A stretch of DNA of 18,123 bases from CAZITB01 sp964542055 (GCA_964542055.1 CAZITB010000055.1:1-18123); one strand, 5' to 3'; positions 1 through 7,208 are shown, numbered from the stretch's first letter. A program made the numbers and translations. The notes: generated from the letters alone by a model not told the origin.

Positions 1-805
1 TATTTGAAATCGCATGTATTTCTTTGGTTAATTCATCAGCCTTGTTCTGAAGTTCTCTGTACTTTGGATGTACTTTAAATGTCCGCAATGAGCCTTCTTC
101 ACTCTCAAGTTCACGCTGAAGACGAACACGTTCAGCTTCCAATTCTCCTTTTGATGATGCAATCTCAAGTTTCACCGCTTCATCAAGGGCACTTGCAGCC
201 TTGTTTTTATCTTTGAGAATCTGAACATCCGATGCATACTCCCAGTTCAGGCCAAGTAAAAAAGCATTGGCCGCCTGGATCTGCCAAGAAGGTTGATTCT
301 TGAAATAGCTAAATGGATTGCTGTATGCGTCTCTTCCAGTTCTAACAAAATAAGATATTAATGTACGAAAGGAAGGAGTGTATTTTGAGCGTAGTGTGTT
401 TTTCAACCCGAATAAGCAAGTACCAAGCAACTCTCTCCAGTCAGATATTTTATAAAATATCGTGCCTTTTTCACTTTCAGGAGATATTGGTAATACTGAA
501 TGATTTCCTTTAATTTTTACGATGCTCGAATTCTCTATACTGCGGCTTGCAGTAAATTTTTCTCCACATAAATCAATGTCGACGAAAAACACCCAATCTT
601 CAATTTCATCAACGGGGAGTTGGTCTCTTTTGAGGTCAGACCCAAGGCAAAAGTGTAGGATGTTAATGAACGTGGTTTTCCCTATACCATTTCTGGAATC
701 CTTATCACCTGAATCACTCTTCCGGTCTGCAAGTATAATATTAAGCCCTTTTTGAAATTCAACAGTCTTAAATCTATTATCGTTAGCGTATAATTTATGT
801 ATCAC
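1..805 (-). CDS. ABC-three-component system ATPase, partial (N-terminal ~268 residues)
   Basis: The gene runs off the left edge, so only its N-terminal part is present. Translation gives an ABC/SMC-like ATPase N-terminus. A strand with a G-L-N-I-I-L pattern (about residues 20-25) is followed by Walker A, N39-G-I-G-K-T-T45, and then the I-L-H-F-C-L-G stretch typical of ABC-3C ATPases (DUF2326 group). From about residue 205 the sequence turns into charged coiled coil, as expected for the long hinge arm of this family; Walker B and the signature motif must lie outside the window. I chose the GTG at 803-805 because it overlaps the TGA of the middle-component gene in a GTGA junction, implying translational coupling. 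Known role of the family: the ATPase that senses or gates in ABC-3C conflict systems. The family call rests on pattern recognition and gene order; what triggers it is unknown. Confidence 0.8.
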   Translation of the reverse strand, partial: MIHKLYANDNRFKTVEFQKGLNIILADRKSDSGDKDSRNGIGKTTFINILHFCLGSDLKRDQLPVDEIEDWVFFVDIDLCGEKFTASRSIENSSIVKIKGNHSVLPISPESEKGTIFYKISDWRELLGTCLFGLKNTLRSKYTPSFRTLISYFVRTGRDAYSNPFSYFKNQPSWQIQAANAFLLGLNWEYASDVQILKDKNKAASALDEAVKLEIASSKGELEAERVRLQRELESEEGSLRTFKVHPKYRELQNKADELTKEIHAISN

Positions 806-1029
806 AGCGACACCCTCACTATACTATTCTCTTTAAATTCAATCAGTCCTAATATATGCAAAAGATCAAGTGTCAGGATAAATCGCTCATAGTTGTTGAT
901 ATGTGTAAAGTTCTTTGTTCTATCCCATAGATCGGATAGTGTCTGTTCTGAAGTCAGACGGGATAATAAGATCGCACCTGCTCCAATCAAAGCATCACCT
1001 TCCTGAACATATTTGTTGGGCATAATCAT
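802..1029 (-). CDS. ABC-three-component system middle component (MC6-like)
   Basis: A 75-residue protein that starts with a short M-P-N-K-Y segment, followed by a glycine-rich helix (G-A-G-A-I-L-L) and a short winged-helix-like fold with L-W near residue 35. This matches the small middle components of ABC-3C systems, most closely those called MC6 as I recall them. Middle components are thought to bridge the ABC ATPase and the effector. Its ATG overlaps the TGA of the HNH effector gene (ATGA at 1026-1029), and its own stop overlaps the ATPase GTG, so the three genes form a coupled operon in the order effector, middle component, ATPase. Translation could also begin at M3. The protein is too short for a firm assignment on its own; the context carries much of the call. 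Confidence 0.75.
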   Translation of the reverse strand: MIMPNKYVQEGDALIGAGAILLSRLTSEQTLSDLWDRTKNFTHINNYERFILTLDLLHILGLIEFKENSIVRVSL

Positions 1030-1784
1030 TTTTCAAACACCTCGCACAAATGGAATAAATGGCTCAATAAAGCTAAGCTTGCGGCCTGCTGCTTGAAATC
1101 ACGTTGTCCTGCTTGAGCAAATTCTAGCATGCCCATAAACAAAGTATCTCCAGATAATGTCTTTTTAAGTTCTTGATATTTTTGGCGGAAACCATCTTTT
1201 AGTCTAATAGGAAACTGATCATCCACCTGAGACATATCAGAAAGAAATTTTGTCACTTCGCCACTTCGGCTCAGTCCCATTGAGATATATGAACGGGATT
1301 CAGGGCCGAGATTATTCTTTTGAATCTTATCTTCTGGGGGAATAGCAGTAAGATCATTGTTGTTCGAATGCATTCCCGAAGCAATCGCTTTTGCTGCAAT
1401 ATCAAGTTCTGCAAAGGTTACTTCAGACATATTTTCATCAAGCTGCTGGGCAACCCAAGTTTCATGTTCCCTTTTGAGTGCAAACAAAAATTCAGCGGAA
1501 TAATCCTTTTCCTGTTTGTCAATCTTTGTATGACAGGATGGACATAGATAAATGAGATTGTTATAATGATTCCGCTCTTCATCTGTCATGTCATTTTTAT
1601 AACGGGCCGAAGGATACTTGGTGTCTGTTCCAGGATTTTCACCGTAAATATGTGCTGCTTCGCCGATGACTGCAGGATTGGCGTTTACTCCATCAATAGT
1701 AAGGGGCTTTCTGCAATCCTTAAAAGCACATAAATTGCCGCTTCTCATCGCAAGAAATATTTTTGTCGGATAAGATACGCTCAT
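1026..1784 (-). CDS. HNH endonuclease effector with C-terminal ABC-3C domain
   Basis: A 252-residue protein. The N-terminal half is a zinc-containing HNH nuclease: C19, C24, H45 (in A-A-H), N75/N76 before L-I-Y-L-C, then C81-P-S-C84-H85. After a low-complexity linker (about residues 110-150), the C-terminal part has the motif K-I-x-K-N-N-L near 155-160 and ends in an L-F-H-L-C-E-V-F-E-K stretch. That ending is typical of the C-terminal domain that couples effectors to ABC-3C ATPases. The predicted role is a DNA-cleaving effector kept silent until the ATPase and middle component signal invasion. A GGAG (1793-1796) lies 8 bases upstream of the ATG, and a TATA-like GTATATTC (complement of 1818-1825) sits where a short-leader promoter would be. 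First gene of the operon. Confidence 0.82.
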   Translation of the reverse strand: MSVSYPTKIFLAMRSGNLCAFKDCRKPLTIDGVNANPAVIGEAAHIYGENPGTDTKYPSARYKNDMTDEERNHYNNLIYLCPSCHTKIDKQEKDYSAEFLFALKREHETWVAQQLDENMSEVTFAELDIAAKAIASGMHSNNNDLTAIPPEDKIQKNNLGPESRSYISMGLSRSGEVTKFLSDMSQVDDQFPIRLKDGFRQKYQELKKTLSGDTLFMGMLEFAQAGQRDFKQQAASLALLSHLFHLCEVFEK

Positions 1785-1952
1785 GCTATGTTCTCCAACG
1801 ATTTTTGCAGCCCGATTGAATATACAGTACCACGCAACTTTCTGTTAGCTGTATCATTCATTTGCCGATTCCAATATGTAGTCAATTTAAAAAACATTTT
1901 GATTCTCATTAAGCAATCATATAAGTTTAGTCACCCTTCTTTTTTAATGTAT
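1785..1952. other. AT-rich intergenic segment upstream of the ABC-3C operon
   Basis: It holds the putative promoter of the HNH effector (TATA-like element at 1818-1825 and GGAG at 1793-1796, minus strand). The rest is AT-rich, including T and A runs at 1937-1990 that continue into the end of the HTH gene. I see no further gene or convincing hairpin terminator. Confidence 0.4.
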
Positions 1953-2150
1953 TTAAATCTTTTTATTAACTTCCTGTTTTTTTTCAGTCAGCCACTTATC
2001 TACGGCTTTTTTATGAAATCGCCAGTGCCGCCCAACTTTCTGACCGGGAAGTTTTCCTTCTTGAGCCAGTTTGTAAAGCGTCGATTTGGCAATCTTCAAA
2101 TAAGCCGAAAGCTCATCAATCGTCATTACACTGTCTTCGTTTTGGTTCAT
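1953..2150 (-). CDS. Excisionase-family helix-turn-helix DNA-binding protein
   Basis: A 65-residue protein that is essentially one MerR/excisionase-type winged HTH. The pattern is M-T-I-D-E-L-S-A-Y-L (residues 9-18), then K-S-T-L-Y-K-L and the wing motif G-R-H-W-R-F, followed by K-K-A-V-D-K-W-L and a lysine-rich tail. This order (L-x-x-Y-L … Y-K … G-R-x-W-R-F … W) defines the excisionase-type DNA-binding domain. Known roles are recombination directionality factors for tyrosine recombinases or small repressors. A tyrosine recombinase lies about 5.5 kb away on the same strand, so an Xis role is reasonable, but a regulator of the adjacent ABC-3C operon is equally possible. No clear Shine-Dalgarno or well-placed TATA box is visible. 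Confidence 0.85.
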   Translation of the reverse strand: MNQNEDSVMTIDELSAYLKIAKSTLYKLAQEGKLPGQKVGRHWRFHKKAVDKWLTEKKQEVNKKI

Positions 2151-2343
2151 TACAGTTCACTTTCAAAAGAATTGGTGATACCGGATGGCCCCGGCTATTC
2201 AAAACGCTCATATTTAACAGTTATTAGAGCCTGCTGTCAATTGTTAATTCACGAGAATAACCCCAATAAACTTATTGTATTTTGGCTAAAATTTCTATAA
2301 AGTATTTGTTTGCAGCTACTTACGCCTTGTTTTCAAAAAAGTC
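2151..2343. other. Intergenic segment with a short dyad
   Basis: There is no gene. CAATAA at 2264-2269 and TTATTG at 2272-2277 form a perfect 6-bp dyad around two bases, which could be an operator or chance in AT-rich DNA. A TATA-like stretch near 2297-2304 (minus) is too far from the next start to be convincing. Confidence 0.3.
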
Positions 2344-2778
2344 TTAGTTACCTTGTCCACATAAATAAGAATAAATGACCCAAGAATCCGCAGGGGAACC
2401 CGTCACCAACACAACACTGCCACCACTAAAAGCTGCTTCGATGTTGTTTTGGCCATAATCTTTAATATGGCAACTGATTCCTAAAATAGGTGAGCCAGCA
2501 TCGATCATCCCCATTCCAGATGCATCTAAATACGCACTCCCAGCAGCCAGTTGCACTAGAGCCGATCCGATCATAAATTGTTGTTGATGAGAAGGGTTGA
2601 TACCAGCACCAACTTCGGATCGCAACCGATTGATGCTTTGTTCTAATTGGTCATGGCATGATCTGCAAATATCTGGAATGATATTGTGACCATCATCAGA
2701 ACCATTATATTTTTGAGCGATTATATGATGACGGGTCAATTCCTTTACATGACCACAAAAATTACATATTCCTGTCAT
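2344..2778 (-). CDS. Small HNH-domain protein with an unrecognised C-terminal domain
   Basis: A 144-residue protein. Residues 1-45 carry an HNH zinc fold: C5-x2-C8, H17-H18, N32-I-I-P, C38-R-S-C41-H42. The remaining ~100 residues (rich in G, A and S, with hydrophobic stretches around 70-85 and 115-130) match nothing I recognise. The ATG follows the TAA of the upstream membrane-protein gene with no spacer, so the two are translationally linked. The HNH fold predicts metal-dependent DNA nicking or cleavage. A membrane protein plus a nuclease encoded back to back suggests a signalling or conflict pair, but this is inference. HNH folds also occur in non-catalytic or homing contexts. Confidence 0.7.
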   Translation of the reverse strand: MTGICNFCGHVKELTRHHIIAQKYNGSDDGHNIIPDICRSCHDQLEQSINRLRSEVGAGINPSHQQQFMIGSALVQLAAGSAYLDASGMGMIDAGSPILGISCHIKDYGQNNIEAAFSGGSVVLVTGSPADSWVIYSYLCGQGN

Positions 2779-3771
2779 TTACTTAGCCTCAATCGTATTT
2801 TGGCACTGCTGCATTATTGTATCATTTTGAATAGAATCACAAATCGACGAATTATTATTTCTGTCAGCCAGTTTCTTATAGCAGTAATCTTTTTCCTTAT
2901 TCATGGTCTCAGAATCAGAATTCCATATATATTCACACACTCTTGGGTCTCGTTCTTCATCCAATATCCAGCTTAATTTAATTCGTGAAGGAACTACATG
3001 CCATTTAGATGTTTCATTATTCCAGTAAACAAAGACTTTATTGGTGAAAGAAATTGCATCATCAGGGCTATAGGGAATCCCTGCTAAATTCACTTGGAAT
3101 CTGATTCCTCTGGCAATTTCTTCTTGAGCATTTTTGTCCAAATATAATTTTCTTAAATCATACAATCCTTGTGATATACAGAAATCATCAAACATTAAAG
3201 TGTTATCATAATTAAATATTCTGTAGTATCCCTCCTCGCTCATTTGGCCAATCAGCTTCATACAAAGATTTTTTGTCCATTCTTTATGGGATGGAAGAGT
3301 AAGTTTATCGAATCTATGGTCATATTCTTGTATGGTTGCTGGAACTTCCAACTTATTAGTCGTTTCTTGTTTTAGTGGTGGTTCTTCGGCAGCATTGAAA
3401 TCAGGTTCAGCAGACTGTTGATCGTAGACTTCTTCTGATCTTTTAAATTGATTACTTATTGATGATTGATGGTTGTTTTCCGAATATGAAGAAGCTAATG
3501 TTTCAGATTCGACACTTATTCCGATTATGATAAAGCCTATAATTATGATTGCAGCTATCAGTCCTTTGGATAATTCAAAATTCATCTTTTCTCTAAAAAC
3601 TGTTTTTATGGGGGGAAATAGAACCGCAGCCATAACAAACATTGTAATTCCTCTAACATATGAACCCGAGAGAAATGCACCTAATCCGCTGAATACAAAA
3701 ATTACACCAAATATCCAACCAACAATTCTGCCTAATGTTATTTGTTTGATTTCTTTTTTATGTTTTGACAT
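2779..3771 (-). CDS. Three-TM membrane protein with a Cys-rich extracytoplasmic domain
   Basis: A 330-residue protein. Hydrophobic helices lie at about 11-33, 38-54 and 68-87, leaving a ~240-residue soluble part after the last helix. The C-terminus (about 279-326) has spaced cysteines in the pattern C-E-Y-I … D-Y-C-Y-K-K-L-A … S-I-C-D-S-I … Q-Q-C, a compact Cys repeat I associate with exported proteins of DPANN archaea. The short basic N-terminus suggests an N-in topology with the Cys domain outside. GGGGG at 3776-3780 lies 4 bases before the ATG and TTTATAAA at 3820-3827 gives a short leader, so this start is well supported. Function unknown. It is co-transcribed with, and abuts, the HNH protein gene downstream. 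Confidence 0.7.
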   Translation of the reverse strand: MSKHKKEIKQITLGRIVGWIFGVIFVFSGLGAFLSGSYVRGITMFVMAAVLFPPIKTVFREKMNFELSKGLIAAIIIIGFIIIGISVESETLASSYSENNHQSSISNQFKRSEEVYDQQSAEPDFNAAEEPPLKQETTNKLEVPATIQEYDHRFDKLTLPSHKEWTKNLCMKLIGQMSEEGYYRIFNYDNTLMFDDFCISQGLYDLRKLYLDKNAQEEIARGIRFQVNLAGIPYSPDDAISFTNKVFVYWNNETSKWHVVPSRIKLSWILDEERDPRVCEYIWNSDSETMNKEKDYCYKKLADRNNNSSICDSIQNDTIMQQCQNTIEAK

Positions 3772-3819
3772 GATACCCCCTTATTGTGAATATACACGAT
3801 TCGGATGGCGACAGTATAT

Positions 3820-3827
3820 TTTATAAA
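3820..3827 (-). promoter_or_regulatory. Archaeal TATA box of the membrane protein/HNH pair
   Basis: TTTATAAA lies 49 bases upstream of the ATG at 3771, predicting a start of transcription near 3795 and a short leader that contains the GGGGG ribosome site. The 13-base stretch 3820-3832 is identical to 4243-4255 in front of the next membrane protein. Confidence 0.6.
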
Positions 3828-3932
3828 GTTTTTCGGAATAGCGGCATACTCGTTGTACAAATCTTACTTTCGAGAACATTTTTCCAATTCTGGGGATATT
3901 AGTAGTCATCTTGTTAGTATCACATATTTGAG

Positions 3933-4217
3933 TCAATGATCTTCTTCAACAGAATCTTTATGACTGCAATTATCTACTTGTTTATTTAATAAACTGTTTG
4001 CTTGTTCATAAAATCCAAACATGTTGATCATCAAGCACCACAATCCAAACCCTGCAAAAAATCCAAAGGCTGCGATACCTATTTTCCATATTTTTCTTAA
4101 GCCAAAAATTGTACCTAAAGGATCAATCATCCAATTATATACATAATAAATTGTTACGCCTGTTACCACAAAACCGATAACAAGTAAGATTTGGTACTTT
4201 TTCTCTGCTGGCCCCAT
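3933..4217 (-). CDS. Small two-TM membrane protein
   Basis: A 94-residue protein with hydrophobic helices at about 8-27 and 45-67, a basic loop (R-K-I-W-K) between them and a hydrophilic, acidic C-terminal tail. No known family is recognised. The start is supported by a TTTATAAA box at 4243-4250, about 30 bases upstream, which predicts a leaderless mRNA beginning at or next to this ATG. An overlapping minus-strand frame (4135-4371) lacks such support. Its promoter closely resembles that of the 330-residue membrane protein at 2779-3771, suggesting joint expression. Confidence 0.6.
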   Translation of the reverse strand: MGPAEKKYQILLVIGFVVTGVTIYYVYNWMIDPLGTIFGLRKIWKIGIAAFGFFAGFGLWCLMINMFGFYEQANSLLNKQVDNCSHKDSVEEDH

Positions 4218-4242
4218 CTGCCTTTACTAGCACCATAAAATA

Positions 4243-4250
4243 TTTATAAA
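4243..4250 (-). promoter_or_regulatory. TATA box of the two-TM protein, leaderless spacing
   Basis: TTTATAAA with its centre about 30 bases upstream of the ATG at 4217. It is flanked upstream on the minus strand by an A-rich BRE-like stretch. Confidence 0.65.
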
Positions 4251-4371
4251 GTTTTCCAAGAATGTAATCCTCGACAGCGTTTACAAATAAATTTAGGGAT
4301 AACAATAAAAAAAAAGGGATAAAACTGTTCGTCAAGATAAAAAGAGATAGATGCCCCTGCAGGTTTAACAA

Positions 4372-4725
4372 TCAATCTCTATACATCTGATCATACAGCC
4401 GTACAGGGAGATGGTCCCGGACTGCTGTATCTAGACTTTCAACCAAAACCCTGCCCTTTGACAGCTTTCCTCGGCTGAAAACAGTGTAAATATCCTGAAG
4501 GTCGGAGACATCTGTAAACGTGGTACCGGCCAGACCGTATTCCTTTGCATCGACGAATTCTTTGCCGGATCGGATCAGATCGTTGATTTCATACTGCAAA
4601 GTCTGCATGTCATCGATATACTGATCAATCAGATATCCCGGCGGAAGCTTTGCCTGAATCTGAGACCGCTCATCTTCTGTTAGCCGCTCAAGAGGTGATT
4701 TTGGTGTTTTTCTTTTATCTGCCAT
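4372..4725 (-). CDS. Conserved-looking small acidic/basic protein, function unknown
   Basis: A protein of 117 residues from the ATG at 4725; an ATG at 4731 and a GTG at 4740 are alternatives. A weak TATA-like TTAAAAAC about 28 bases upstream favours 4725. It is hydrophilic and largely helical, with no membrane segment. Its last ~70 residues align with the C-terminus of the protein at 14594-15109: both have L-Q-x-E-x-N, an R-x-G basic turn, A-x-E-Y, T-D-V, and a closing L-D-x-A … P-x-x-L-Y. I infer that the two are distant paralogues in one family, possibly structural or accessory proteins of the putative element. No function is recognised. Confidence 0.55.
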   Translation of the reverse strand: MADKRKTPKSPLERLTEDERSQIQAKLPPGYLIDQYIDDMQTLQYEINDLIRSGKEFVDAKEYGLAGTTFTDVSDLQDIYTVFSRGKLSKGRVLVESLDTAVRDHLPVRLYDQMYRD

Positions 4726-4837
4726 AAGCATAATACTCACACAGAAGTTTTTAACAGCTCAACTGATTTGCACGGCATAATTATGATTTTTTTGAAACAC
4801 CAAAACATTTAAATATAACTGTCGTTTCCCGACATAC

Positions 4838-4901
4838 GTTGTAATGTCAAAGAATGCGAGGGAAGAAAAGTCCCATTTTACTTCCCTTAAATTCTTTTTT
4901 T
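4838..4901 (+). ncRNA. Possible small RNA or terminator hairpin
   Basis: On the plus strand a TATA-like TTTAAATA (4808-4815) is followed about 25-30 bases later by a possible transcript start. A 7-bp stem then pairs AGGGAAG (4859-4865) with CTTCCCT (4881-4887), and a T7 run follows at 4895-4901. A second small perfect hairpin (TGTCG 4820-4824 with CGACA 4830-4834) lies just before it. No plus-strand gene ends here, so a short plus-strand RNA is one reading. The alternative is a terminator-like structure for the minus-strand gene ending at 4911. Confidence 0.25.
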
Positions 4902-4910
4902 CTGCCATTG

Positions 4911-5858
4911 TTAGAATAGAAGCAGTTGTTGATTCTTGGATTTCAGAGTTCTTGCTGTACCTTGATTAGCTTTCAGCCACTGCAGCACAATTGCCCGACA
5001 GTGTGGCCCAACTTCCTGATTATAGATTCCAAGACATTCAGACAGCATCCACTCATCACAAGCTGCGTTATATTCAATTTCAAGTGTTGCTCTCTCCGGC
5101 CAAAGAACTCGATACAAGTATGCTTTACCATTTGCAATCCTGCGGCAATAAGACTTATCAGCAGCACACGTACTGCCCTGAACTACAGCCTCATGAATAA
5201 GCAAACTGGGATTTTTCAACGGCAAAATATTCTTTGCCGCAGGGAATGGAGGCATTGGTAATCGAAAACTACGTATGGCAGCAAATCTGCTGGATATATC
5301 ATAGCTTTCAATATCCCGAAACGATTCCTCCAATTGATGCAGTGTGTTGAATGTCGGCAAGGGCGAATTGTACTCATCGTATTTCACCAATGAGCTTATC
5401 AAAGTCAGCATGCCTAAAACATCAGGAAGGCCGTAATTGCTTTCCATCAAATGAATATCCCTGAGCAATTTATAGGACACCATAGAAAATAATAAAGGGT
5501 CAGACAATATCGCAAGCACCTGCCTACCAATGGCACCTTGAAGATGACAAGCCGCCTTCAGATTCTCCGAATCCGCCAGAGTTTCTCTCAGCCCCCACAA
5601 TGTACCAAGATCAAAATAATTTCCGCTCATTCGCCCTAAAAATCGCCAGGAACGGTCAGGAAAACCACAGAATTTAACTATGTCACGATCTTTTTGACGA
5701 CACCAATAATGAATCTCAGAAGTATTGAAATCAACAGTATATGCCAACGTCCACGCAATGAAGGGGCGACCCTGCAGGAGTTGCTTATATTCAAACAATT
5801 CTGCAGGATCACCCGACAAGGTCTGGAGAACCGTCACATTTTCTTCTATTGCAAGCAT
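4911..5858 (-). CDS. PcfJ-like protein
   Basis: A 315-residue soluble protein. The C-terminal region (about 236-295) has the PcfJ-like pattern: a Y-C-R-R-I-A motif, G-K-A-Y-L-Y-R-V, E-R-A-T-L-E-I, W-M-L-S-E, G-I-Y-N-Q and a final helix ending Q-W-L. PcfJ is encoded by Gram-positive conjugative plasmids (pCF10), and related domains turn up in many mobile elements; its biochemical role is not settled. The N-terminal ~230 residues match nothing I know. The ATG at 5858 is the only reasonable start, but no clear ribosome site precedes it; a TATA-like TGTAAATA near 5896-5903 may give a short leader. The family match is by motif order, so moderate confidence. Confidence 0.55.
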   Translation of the reverse strand: MLAIEENVTVLQTLSGDPAELFEYKQLLQGRPFIAWTLAYTVDFNTSEIHYWCRQKDRDIVKFCGFPDRSWRFLGRMSGNYFDLGTLWGLRETLADSENLKAACHLQGAIGRQVLAILSDPLLFSMVSYKLLRDIHLMESNYGLPDVLGMLTLISSLVKYDEYNSPLPTFNTLHQLEESFRDIESYDISSRFAAIRSFRLPMPPFPAAKNILPLKNPSLLIHEAVVQGSTCAADKSYCRRIANGKAYLYRVLWPERATLEIEYNAACDEWMLSECLGIYNQEVGPHCRAIVLQWLKANQGTARTLKSKNQQLLLF

Positions 5859-5924
5859 GAGCTCAATTCATGCTCACTATCGCCAGGACATCAAGCTATT
5901 TACAGATTATTTCCTAAAAGAAGC

Positions 5925-6506
5925 TTAATCGCAATCTTCTTTAATTTTTACTCCCCATGTTTGTTGGGATAAAGGGCTTGAAGTATCTTCATAATCTTTG
6001 TATTGCAAGGTTACTTCCCAGTAATTCGACGGACCAGCATCCCATTCTAAATTTTTTGCATCATCGTAGCCCAAACTTGCTTTTAAGTATCCCCATGCGG
6101 TAAATTGAATCCTCGCAATACTTCCAGCTAATTGTGAATCAGAATACAATTCCTTCATGATTTCATATAATATATTCTTAGCATCATAACAGTTATTAAA
6201 CTGGTTTGGTTTTGAATTTACAATCACTTCATAAGGAGTGGAACTTTCTATTGCTAATTCTCCCTTTGAATCCCAGACAGTAACTTCGTAATCGCCAACT
6301 CCACTTACGATCTGTTCAATTCTTTCCAGAGGATTAGAAGATATATTTTGATTTGAGTGTGCTGGTGTTTGGGTTGTTGTGGTTGGTTGTGAGCCAGTAT
6401 TTGTTTCAGGAGAAGCAAAGATGCTTCCAATAAACCCAACTGCAGCAAGAACTATGACTATAGACCACACAGGATGTTTTTTTGCGAATGATTTTATCTT
6501 TTCCAT
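5925..6506 (-). CDS. Membrane-anchored exported protein of unknown function
   Basis: A 193-residue protein with a lysine-rich N-terminus, one hydrophobic helix at about 13-31 (ending F-A-S) and a Thr/Ser/Asn-rich linker (33-60). A soluble domain of about 130 residues follows. This architecture fits a signal anchor or cleaved signal peptide with an extracytoplasmic domain. A lone cysteine around residue 105 and a second near the C-terminus could pair. The start is well supported: TTTATAAA at 6533-6540 is centred 30 bases upstream, the same geometry as the gene at 4217. No family recognised. Confidence 0.65.
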   Translation of the reverse strand: MEKIKSFAKKHPVWSIVIVLAAVGFIGSIFASPETNTGSQPTTTTQTPAHSNQNISSNPLERIEQIVSGVGDYEVTVWDSKGELAIESSTPYEVIVNSKPNQFNNCYDAKNILYEIMKELYSDSQLAGSIARIQFTAWGYLKASLGYDDAKNLEWDAGPSNYWEVTLQYKDYEDTSSPLSQQTWGVKIKEDCD

Positions 6507-6532
6507 TCTAGGTAATACATTTGATAAAGATG

Positions 6533-6540
6533 TTTATAAA
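6533..6540 (-). promoter_or_regulatory. TATA box of the exported-protein gene, leaderless spacing
   Basis: TTTATAAA centred about 30 bases upstream of the ATG at 6506. It is the third copy of this octamer in front of a membrane-associated gene in this window. Confidence 0.65.
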
Positions 6541-6606
6541 AGTATCTATAACCCTTGTTGACAACATAATTGCGTCACTGCAATGACCACTGCCGGAACA
6601 TAAAGC

Positions 6607-7203
6607 TTATTCGTACAGATTAGCCTCTTTTTCCGTTTGCGTGCAAGAATCCAAAAACCCTCTTGACACTACATAAGGATGGCCGCATTCATCAAAAGCC
6701 TGCTTTACGGCATCTTCGCCTTTGCTGGACGCTTTAACCAGATCTTCGAGGAATGTCATTACAGAAGAATGCTGGCCGAGATCAACGCCAATCTCATCGC
6801 CAAACTGACCGCTTCTCATCATAGCCTGCCAAATATCCGGCGGAGTCTCCTGTCCGTTTGAAACATATGGAGTTCTGTGGATGATCAATCGATATTGAGA
6901 TTGCGGGGCTTTGTTCCAAAAAAGCTGACATAAACTGCCTTCATATAATTGCCGAGTTGGACCTATGACATACGTTCGACAGTCAAATTCTGATGGGTCA
7001 AAACCATGATATGCAGTCTGCCTCTGTGCTTCTGTTGTTAGATGCCAGGCAAGACGTTCTTCGGGTATATCAAAAACAAATTCTGTCTTTGTACGGGTTA
7101 TTGGGCATCTGCTCGTTACTTGCATCGGAGTGTCCAATGAAGGCATCATAAGGCCGGTTGCAACCCATCCGTATTTATCATTCCATTTTATTATGTCAAC
7201 CAT
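6607..7203 (-). CDS. Hypothetical protein downstream of the recombinase
   Basis: A 198-residue soluble protein, not recognised. It is rich in aromatic residues, has no membrane segment or obvious catalytic motif, and carries several scattered cysteines. The start is well defined: AGGTGA of the ribosome site overlaps the stop codon of the upstream gene, 5 bases before the ATG, and the spacer between the genes is only 5 bases. It is therefore translated with the gene at 7209-7652. Position within the cluster suggests an accessory gene of the mobile element. Confidence 0.6.
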   Translation of the reverse strand: MVDIIKWNDKYGWVATGLMMPSLDTPMQVTSRCPITRTKTEFVFDIPEERLAWHLTTEAQRQTAYHGFDPSEFDCRTYVIGPTRQLYEGSLCQLFWNKAPQSQYRLIIHRTPYVSNGQETPPDIWQAMMRSGQFGDEIGVDLGQHSSVMTFLEDLVKASSKGEDAVKQAFDECGHPYVVSRGFLDSCTQTEKEANLYE

Positions 7204-7208
7204 TCATA

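Noticed and set aside
1788..2300. 170-codon plus-strand frame across the intergenic segments and the HTH gene
   Set aside because: It is antisense to a clear excisionase-type HTH gene, has low-complexity Phe/Leu-rich content typical of AT-rich noise, and lacks a promoter with proper spacing.
4135..4371. 78-codon minus-strand frame overlapping the two-TM protein
   Set aside because: The overlapping gene starting at 4217 has a well-placed TATA box and clear TM segments; this frame runs through that promoter and has no start signal.
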